Source: Leuctra nigra (taxonomy: Eukaryota > Arthropoda > Insecta > Plecoptera > Leuctridae). From it: a DNA stretch of 64,000 nt. Positions 58,588 through 64,000 of this stretch are shown here, piece by piece (position 1 is the stretch's first letter; each line of letters starts with the position of its first letter). Made by a program: the position numbers and the translations under genes. The notes under the pieces are model-generated. The model ran no database searches. It worked only from the letters and a program-made list of their open reading frames with translations, and was not told where the DNA came from. The DNA is taken from NCBI GenBank assembly GCA_934045905.1, contig OW203766.1:30560309-30624308 (forward strand). Reading direction: 5' to 3'.

Positions 58588-60554
58588 CTTCTTCTTCTTC
58601 TTTAACTTATATATAGGATACAATCCTGTTCAAAACCAATTTAAAACGTTTTGTACTGAGCTCTTCATTCTAATGAATCCTTCCATCTCTTGTTTGGACG
58701 TCCTATTCTTCTCTTTCCTCTGGGCCGATTGTCCCGTGCAACCCTAACTAATCGCCCTTGATCCATCCTTGAAATGTGTTCATCCCAAAGAAGTCTTCTT
58801 TCCTTAATCCAATCAGCCACATCTGTAACTCTGCAGGTGTCCCTTATACTTTCATTCCGTATCCGATCCAGTCTCGTTTTACCTAATATTCTTCTTAAGA
58901 CTTTCATTTCGGTTACCTGCGACTGATGTCTTGTCTTAGATGTGTCGGGTCTTGTTTCAGAAGCATAGGATATAATGGGTCTTATTACGCTCTTATATAT
59001 CTGCGACTTCGCATCCTGGCGCAAGAACTTGTTCCTCCATATAACATCTCCCAAACATCCCGCTACTCTGTTGGCCTTCATGATTTGTCCATTCACCTCC
59101 TTCTCTATGTGTCCATAACTGGTGATAGTCGTTCCCAAGTACTTGTATTCTAAAACTTGCTCAATAATGTCACCATTAACCACTATTTTGCATCGAATGG
59201 GCTCTTTAGCAATCGTCATTGTCTGCGTCTTATTTGTAGAAATCTCCATATTATACAAACTACAAGCATTATTAAACCTAAAAACCAATCTCTGTAAGTC
59301 GTCCTCGTTATCAGCTATTAATATAGCGTCGTCTGCATAACAAATAATATTTATCGTACTTCTACCCAAACTGTATCCTTTAATTCCTCGAACAGACTTT
59401 ATAATTTCATCCATAATCAAGTTAAAAAGAAGCGGGCTTAAAGAATCTCCTTGCCTTACACCCATGTTCATATCAATTGGTTCAGAGAACTGTCCGTTAC
59501 ATTTGACCTTAATTTTACTATTGTTGTAGATATCTTGTATAACTCTAATGATAGACTGTGGAATGTTCCTTTGAATGAGGATATTGATTATGTCTATCAG
59601 CCGGATTCGATCAAATGCCTTTGTCAAGTCAATAAAACACATGTATGCAGGGTTGTTGTATTCCAAAGATTTCTCTACAATCTGTCTTACTGCAAATATT
59701 GCATCAATGCATGATCTGCCCCTCCGAAATCCTTGCTGTGCATCTTGTAGCTCTATTAAATTGTCGAGCTTACTTGTAATGATCTTGGTTGTGAATTTGA
59801 GCATGGTGTATAAAAGGTTTAATCCCCGATAATTTCCCGGCTCCATTTTATCGCCCTTCTTGAAAATGGGTATTAAAATATTTGTCCTCCACTCATCAGG
59901 GATTTTAGAATTCTCCATGATCTTGTTTAAGAGTTTTGTTATCTCTCCCGCAAGTGCTGATCCTCCATATTTTAGAAGTTCATTAGTAAACCCATCTTCC
60001 CCGGGCGATTTTCTATTTCTTAGCTTCTTTAATGTAATTCTCACTTCAGTCTCCGACACACTCACTTCTTCTACATTCTGTCCGACATCTTCCAATTCAC
60101 TCATCTCTGCTCCCTGAAATAAGTTGGTGAAGTACTGCGTCCACTTATCTATTTCTATTTTTTTGGTTTCCACGAATTCTTTTATTTCTTTTTTTTGATT
60201 TTGTATTATTTTCCATACTTGCTTCTGCAGCCCAAAAAAGTCGTGTTCCATTTCCTTTGAGAACTTCTCCCAATATCCTTGTTTTATTCTTCTAATATCT
60301 GCATTCACTGCATTTCTAACCACCTTATACTCCAAGTATGACTGCTGTGTATTCTGATTGCGATGAGCCAAATATGCCTCTCTCTTCTGTTGAGAGAGTG
60401 CTTTGACTTCTTCGCAGAACCAGGGTGTTTTCCTTGTGCTACAATCATCTTTATTAGCTAACACTCTTCTTTGTCCAAGTGCTTCTTCTGCCGCTCCCAT
60501 GATATTATGCTTAATCTTGTTCCAACTCTGATTTACATCGTCTTCCTCAGTAAC
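58588..60554 (-). mobile_element. 5'-truncated RTE-type LINE between 11-bp direct repeats
   Basis: The identical 11-mers ACTTCTAATTT at 58577-58587 and 60555-60565 bracket the element and are the likely target-site duplication. On the minus strand the element opens directly into the coding frame at 60554. It contains the linker and reverse transcriptase, has a short 3' UTR, and ends in an AAG microsatellite (58588-58601), as RTE-type elements end in simple repeats rather than poly(A). The endonuclease is missing. Confidence 0.82.
58665..60500 (-). CDS. RTE-type LINE reverse transcriptase (lacks endonuclease)
   Basis: The 611-codon frame (open back to the truncation point at 60554) encodes the part of a LINE ORF after the endonuclease. 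Visible in order: a charged linker with ALGQRR and KTPWFCEEVKAL, RT boxes with NRKSPGEDGFTNELLKYGG, PIFKKGDKMEPGNYRGLNLL, QGFRRGRSCIDAIF, FIDLTKAFDRI (catalytic Asp), GVRQGDSLSPLLFN and CYADD (59328-59339), then a thumb with YKYLGTTITSYG. A C-terminal region follows with LRRILGKTRLDRIRNESIR and RRLLWDEHISRM. RTE-family proteins show these features. It would copy RNA into DNA at the nick. The frame is uninterrupted and ends in TGA at 58665, so the insertion is fairly young. Without endonuclease it is not autonomous. The ATG at 60498-60500 is arbitrary. Confidence 0.88.
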   Translation of the reverse strand: MGAAEEALGQRRVLANKDDCSTRKTPWFCEEVKALSQQKREAYLAHRNQNTQQSYLEYKVVRNAVNADIRRIKQGYWEKFSKEMEHDFFGLQKQVWKIIQNQKKEIKEFVETKKIEIDKWTQYFTNLFQGAEMSELEDVGQNVEEVSVSETEVRITLKKLRNRKSPGEDGFTNELLKYGGSALAGEITKLLNKIMENSKIPDEWRTNILIPIFKKGDKMEPGNYRGLNLLYTMLKFTTKIITSKLDNLIELQDAQQGFRRGRSCIDAIFAVRQIVEKSLEYNNPAYMCFIDLTKAFDRIRLIDIINILIQRNIPQSIIRVIQDIYNNSKIKVKCNGQFSEPIDMNMGVRQGDSLSPLLFNLIMDEIIKSVRGIKGYSLGRSTINIICYADDAILIADNEDDLQRLVFRFNNACSLYNMEISTNKTQTMTIAKEPIRCKIVVNGDIIEQVLEYKYLGTTITSYGHIEKEVNGQIMKANRVAGCLGDVIWRNKFLRQDAKSQIYKSVIRPIISYASETRPDTSKTRHQSQVTEMKVLRRILGKTRLDRIRNESIRDTCRVTDVADWIKERRLLWDEHISRMDQGRLVRVARDNRPRGKRRIGRPNKRWKDSLE

Positions 60555-60565
60555 ACTTCTAATTT

Positions 60566-60767
60566 ATACTTCTAAAACAATATTACTAACCAAAACATTA
60601 GGCAAATTATGGTAAATTGTGAAATCCTTATAAAATTTGGGGATGGTTCCCCTTGATCCTCATAAGGCCCAAATGTCAATGTCCCTGATTTGTACATATC
60701 GTTGTACTAAAAACATATCCTTGTACTAAGTACATATCCTTGTACTCCTCAATGTTTGTTAAAGATT
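60566..60767. other. DNA between the two LINEs with a short tandem repeat
   Basis: Three imperfect units of ACATATCCTTGTACTAA (about 60692-60746) lie here. The segment could be flanking DNA or the 5' region of the CR1-group LINE that follows. Confidence 0.35.
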
Positions 60768-60857
60768 ATAAAGATTTAAAGATCATGGAAGATTTATTTG
60801 TCAAGAGCAATTTTATTCGGGCAATGACAGTCATGGGCCGACAGTCATGGGCGTGGC

Positions 60858-62066
60858 ATGTGTCGAGAAGTATATAGGCTCACGAGCAGAAATGAAGCAA
60901 GAATCCAGACAAAAATAAAGTGCACAAGCTTCTTCAAACCGAGTGCACCGTTTGAAGAAGTAGCCATGGAACTCCACAGTGGAAACTCCACAGAGGAAGG
61001 TGAAAAAAACATTATAATACTCATAGGAGGAACAAACAATTTCTCAACAAATTCAGAGAATAACATTAAAACATCTCTTGATAAGATAGCAAATTCTAAC
61101 CCCAAACACTGCATCATGATCACGAACATTCTACAAAGATATGATATCGAAGGAACAGAACAGAGAAATAATAACATTAACATCACAAATGAAAATATCA
61201 AGCTACAAATAGAGAACTACAATAATCCATTCATAAAGTTCATTACGACAGATAACATCACTCGGAGAGACTACACAGGACAAGGCCTGCATTTGAACAA
61301 ACGAGGAAAAACAAAACTAGCAAAAAGTATAATTAAACATGTTCAAGAATACAAAAAAAACTCAAACTCTCCTGCTCCTCCCCCTCCTCCTCCCCCTCCT
61401 CCTCCTCCTCCTCCTCCTCCTCCTCCACCTCAAACAACTCACAGTAGCCAGACCTCCAGCCCTGCACAATCACAAATCACCTGCTGGTTGACGAGGCCTG
61501 GTAAAATGATTGAATTGATATGTGCACTTGAAAAAATGAAGCTTCCCCCACCACTTCCACCCTACAACAAGGAGGCACCGACAACACTGTCGTCAAATAC
61601 CTCCCCAGACACATCTCTGTTATACGTTGAGCTAACGAGCGAGCCTGCAGCGAGTAGGATCTGCAGCGTCGAAGTCGCTACCCAGACGATATCACTGTCT
61701 CCGACAGTCGTCCAATGTCACTGTCTCTGGACGACTCCGTACACCAGCGGCCTTAATGACTCTGCTGCGGCGAGTGAGTGGACGACTGCGGACATCAGAG
61801 GCCTCAGTGACCCCGTCGAGACAGTTCAGACTCCAGACACCGCAGAGGAGCCCGTCCTAGAAACCGTCCAGACTCCGGGCTCAACCACAACCGAAGAGGA
61901 GCCCGCTGTAGCAGACAAGCAGCCGACTAACCAAGGACGAAGACGCCAACCTTTGCGGTCGTCTAAATCAAAACACAGTGTAAATGACGGTCATCTCGCT
62001 GCTTCGCCAGTTGCCCCGCGTAGGTCAACCAGGACTTCAAAGCATACCCAACGGCTTAATTTATGA
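60858..62066 (+). CDS. CR1-group LINE ORF1: SGNH-esterase domain, poly-proline tract, basic C-terminus
   Basis: Residues 1-165 look like the SGNH/GDSL esterase domain found in ORF1 proteins of CR1-type elements: IIILIGGTNN at 52-61 (GGTN block) and DYTGQGLHLNKRGK at 138-151 (Asp...His block). The serine block reads WADSHGRGM and lies at 60834-60860, so the listed ATG sits inside the domain. The frame is open back to 60828, and the true start must be upstream. A run of about 18 prolines follows (from residue 174, encoded by a CCT microsatellite), then a Ser/Thr/Pro-rich acidic stretch, then a basic tail with GRRRQPLRSS and RRSTRTSK. ORF1 proteins of this type are thought to bind RNA and membranes or lipids. 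The frame ends in TGA at 62064-62066, in frame with ORF2. Confidence 0.8.
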   Translation: MCREVYRLTSRNEARIQTKIKCTSFFKPSAPFEEVAMELHSGNSTEEGEKNIIILIGGTNNFSTNSENNIKTSLDKIANSNPKHCIMITNILQRYDIEGTEQRNNNINITNENIKLQIENYNNPFIKFITTDNITRRDYTGQGLHLNKRGKTKLAKSIIKHVQEYKKNSNSPAPPPPPPPPPPPPPPPPPPQTTHSSQTSSPAQSQITCWLTRPGKMIELICALEKMKLPPPLPPYNKEAPTTLSSNTSPDTSLLYVELTSEPAASRICSVEVATQTISLSPTVVQCHCLWTTPYTSGLNDSAAASEWTTADIRGLSDPVETVQTPDTAEEPVLETVQTPGSTTTEEEPAVADKQPTNQGRRRQPLRSSKSKHSVNDGHLAASPVAPRRSTRTSKHTQRLNL

Positions 62067-64000
62067 CGTCAAGGCAGTACCTCGATAAATGGCAGCACAA
62101 CCAAGAAGCACATTAATTTATCACTGCAGGTACAGGGAAACTATGGGAAATTGCTTCATATTGGATGCCTTAATGTTCGTTCACTGCTTTCGGGCTTCGA
62201 CGAGCTGATTGACCTCTTTTCATCATGTGACTTCGACATAATCGGACTTACTGAAACTTGGCTATCGCCATGCACTCCTTCAGCTGACATCTCTTTCCCC
62301 GGTTATAGTTTTATTCGCCTAGACCGCGCTGAGGAAGACGACGGTGTACAAGCTCGAACCCGACGTGGAGGAGGTGTTGGATTTTTCATCAGAGATTCAC
62401 TTAAGCACAAGATTATTCCTCAAAAAAGCAAATCTAAAAAGGTCAATCAACTCGAGCAACTTTGGATATCAGTTAAAATAAAAAAGAAGACGATAGCCCT
62501 TGGAGTATGCTACAAACCCCCAACTGCTAACCAAATGTGTATACACTCCCTAGACGGAGTATTGTCAAACATGAGCATAGAGTCTGATAATATTATTCTT
62601 ATGGGTGATTTCAATGTTAATCTTATCTCGAAAAACCCAGACTCAACCATTCTTCTCGACTACATGGACAGCTTTGCACTACAACAAGTCATCGAGGAAC
62701 CAACCAGAATCGCTACAACATCGGCATCTACAACTTCCTCACTGATCGACCACATGTACATCAGAGATACCTCAACCGTTGTTGATACTGCAGTTATCGA
62801 CACGTCTGATATACTCGACACTCGAGGACGCCGAATAACAGACCACAATCTCATTTCATGTACACTACGTTGCGCAAGACCAAAGAAGCTGGCTAAGACC
62901 TGGTCCTATAGAGATTTCTCTAAACTTGACCCGGACACCTTCTATGACCACGCATCCAACATCGCGTGGTCAGATATCCATCTTATTACATCATTAGATG
63001 AGAAGGTGGAACTTCTTAACCAAAATATTCTTACTTTGGTAAATACACATGTTCCCATGAAAATAGTCAAAGCAACCAAACCAAAAACTCCCTGGTTGAC
63101 AGATTCTCTTCGACTAATGATGAAGAAGAGAGACAGTATCCTAGTCAAGTGGAGACGCAGCAAAGAGGTGGCCCATTGGAATACCTATAAGCAACTAAGG
63201 AACTTTATCACAGGCGCAGTACAACGCGAGAAAAAGGCCTATATTGCGGAGGAATTAAAAAAGTGCAAAGGCGACTCCAGGCTATTCTGGTCAAAGATTA
63301 AATCATGGGGAATGCACTCATCGAAGAACAGCAACGACAGCGCATTACCTGATCATTTATCCGACCCAGATAAGATCAACGACTATTACATCGAAGCAGT
63401 TGGTCACGAGTTAGTAAGCAGCGACGCACTGAACTACTATATCACAGGCACTAACACACCAGGAGTCACCGATTCAAAAGCGCTGATGTTCCGTCTCTCT
63501 ACTGTGAGCGCTGAAGATGTTCAGAAGGCGCTTCAGGATATTAAATCCAAATCAGCTGGTATGGATGAGATTTCAGTAAAAATGTTGCAATTATGTCTAC
63601 CACATTGCATTGACAGTATCACACACATTTGTAACGAATCCATGCTTAATAGCTCATTTCCCTCTCTGTGGAAGGAAGGCATCGTATTCCCACTGCCCAA
63701 AGTCACACAGCCTGAAACATTCAAGGACTTAAGGCCAATAACATTGTTGCCCATATTGTCGAAAGTCCTAGAGAAGTTGGTAGCCATTCAGCTCAAGGGC
63801 TACCTAGAACGTAACCAACTCCTGCCTGATTCACAGTCCGGCTTCAGGAAGAATCGGAGCACAGTGACAACTCTCCTAGATATCACAGACGATGCGCTTT
63901 CCGCAAGAGACTCTTCAAACGTTACGTCGCTTGTTTTGCTAGATTTCTCAAAGGCATTCGATACGCTAGATCACAAGTTACTACTGCACATCCTAGCGTA
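62067..64000 (+). CDS. CR1-group LINE ORF2: endonuclease and reverse transcriptase, cut by window end
   Basis: The frame runs uninterrupted from the codon after ORF1's TGA to the last base of the window (about 644 codons). An apurinic-type endonuclease comes first: CLNVRSLL, GLTETW (Glu near 62252), GGGVGFFIRD, GVCYKPP, MGDFNVNL (near 62601), SLIDHMY and ITDHNLIS (near 62835). After a linker with KTPWLTDSLR and YIAEELKKCKG come RT boxes: WKEGIVFPLPK, LRPITLLPILSKVLEKL, SGFRKNRST and LLDFSKAFDTLDH, with the catalytic Asp codon at 63942-63944. The YADD box lies past the window. The first ATG in frame (62535-62537) is well inside the endonuclease, so initiation cannot start there for a whole protein. 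Because no stop falls within the window, an ORF caller that needs both ends misses it. Confidence 0.88.

Larger units (their letters stand above)
60768..64000 (+). mobile_element. CR1-group LINE, partial (continues past the window)
   Basis: Two open frames in the same orientation: ORF1 of the esterase type and ORF2 with endonuclease and reverse transcriptase, the arrangement known from CR1-group non-LTR elements. The 5' edge is uncertain. Sequence before 60828 is out of frame with ORF1 and may already be flanking DNA or a frameshifted ORF1 start. The 3' part (the rest of RT and the UTR) lies beyond 64000. Confidence 0.85.

Noticed and set aside
1..64000. CRISPR arrays, bacterial operons or phage features
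   Set aside because: No regularly spaced identical short repeats with unique spacers, no prokaryotic gene organisation, and repeat content typical of an animal genome.

Overview
This window looks like AT-rich, intron-poor intergenic or intronic DNA from an animal nuclear genome. An insect, perhaps a hemipteran, is the best guess. The evidence is the mix of repeats: three different non-LTR retrotransposons (R2/R4-type, RTE-type and CR1-group), rolling-circle (Helentron-like) elements, hAT-, Tc1/mariner-, Harbinger- and Mutator-like MITEs, tRNA-derived SINEs and many microsatellites and homopolymer runs. There is no operon structure, no prokaryotic gene and no host gene that I can name. Species assignment from sequence alone is not possible here.

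Layout. 0-17 kb: mostly anonymous AT-rich DNA with a minus-strand Helentron-like element (892-2214), a SINE fragment, a TA-flanked MITE (10640-10854), a Tc1-like MITE (14226-14436), a short GC-rich coding-like island (14446-14755) and plus-strand Helentron-like elements (14848-17063). 18.8-22.5 kb: a composite repeat that carries a 5'-truncated R2/R4-type LINE (reverse transcriptase, CCHC knuckle, restriction-like endonuclease, with an in-frame TGA), an array of ETS/CRE-like motifs and a long fold-back. A second, inverted copy of the same composite without the LINE lies at 33.75-35.05 kb. 24-33 kb: another Helentron-like element, a poly(A)-tailed retroposon end, tRNA-like and SINE pieces, and one weak exon candidate (32853-32969). 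35-48.8 kb: a dense MITE zone with two hAT-type elements bearing perfect 8-bp target duplications, a nested Mutator-like element with a 9-bp duplication, a TTAA-flanked element, fold-backs, a Harbinger-like MITE and tRNA-Thr-derived SINE copies. 51-57.8 kb: a long near-perfect palindrome, two head-to-tail Helentron-like elements (one interrupted by a 36-bp perfect hairpin with an 8-bp duplication), a 5S rRNA-derived element and more MITEs. 58.5-64 kb: an RTE-type LINE on the minus strand between 11-bp direct repeats, then a CR1-group LINE on the plus strand. Its ORF1 (SGNH-esterase type) and ORF2 (endonuclease plus reverse transcriptase, cut by the window end) share one frame and are separated only by a TGA.

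How it works together: the only protein-coding capacity I can support belongs to LINEs. All three are incomplete or interrupted as seen here. The non-autonomous elements have no transposase in the window and would depend on proteins encoded elsewhere. The most unusual signals are fold-back arms that are nearly identical within each element but differ between elements, the 36-bp hairpin insertion, the ETS/CRE arrays, the same-frame ORF1-TGA-ORF2 arrangement, and the 5S-like element with a replaced terminal stem.
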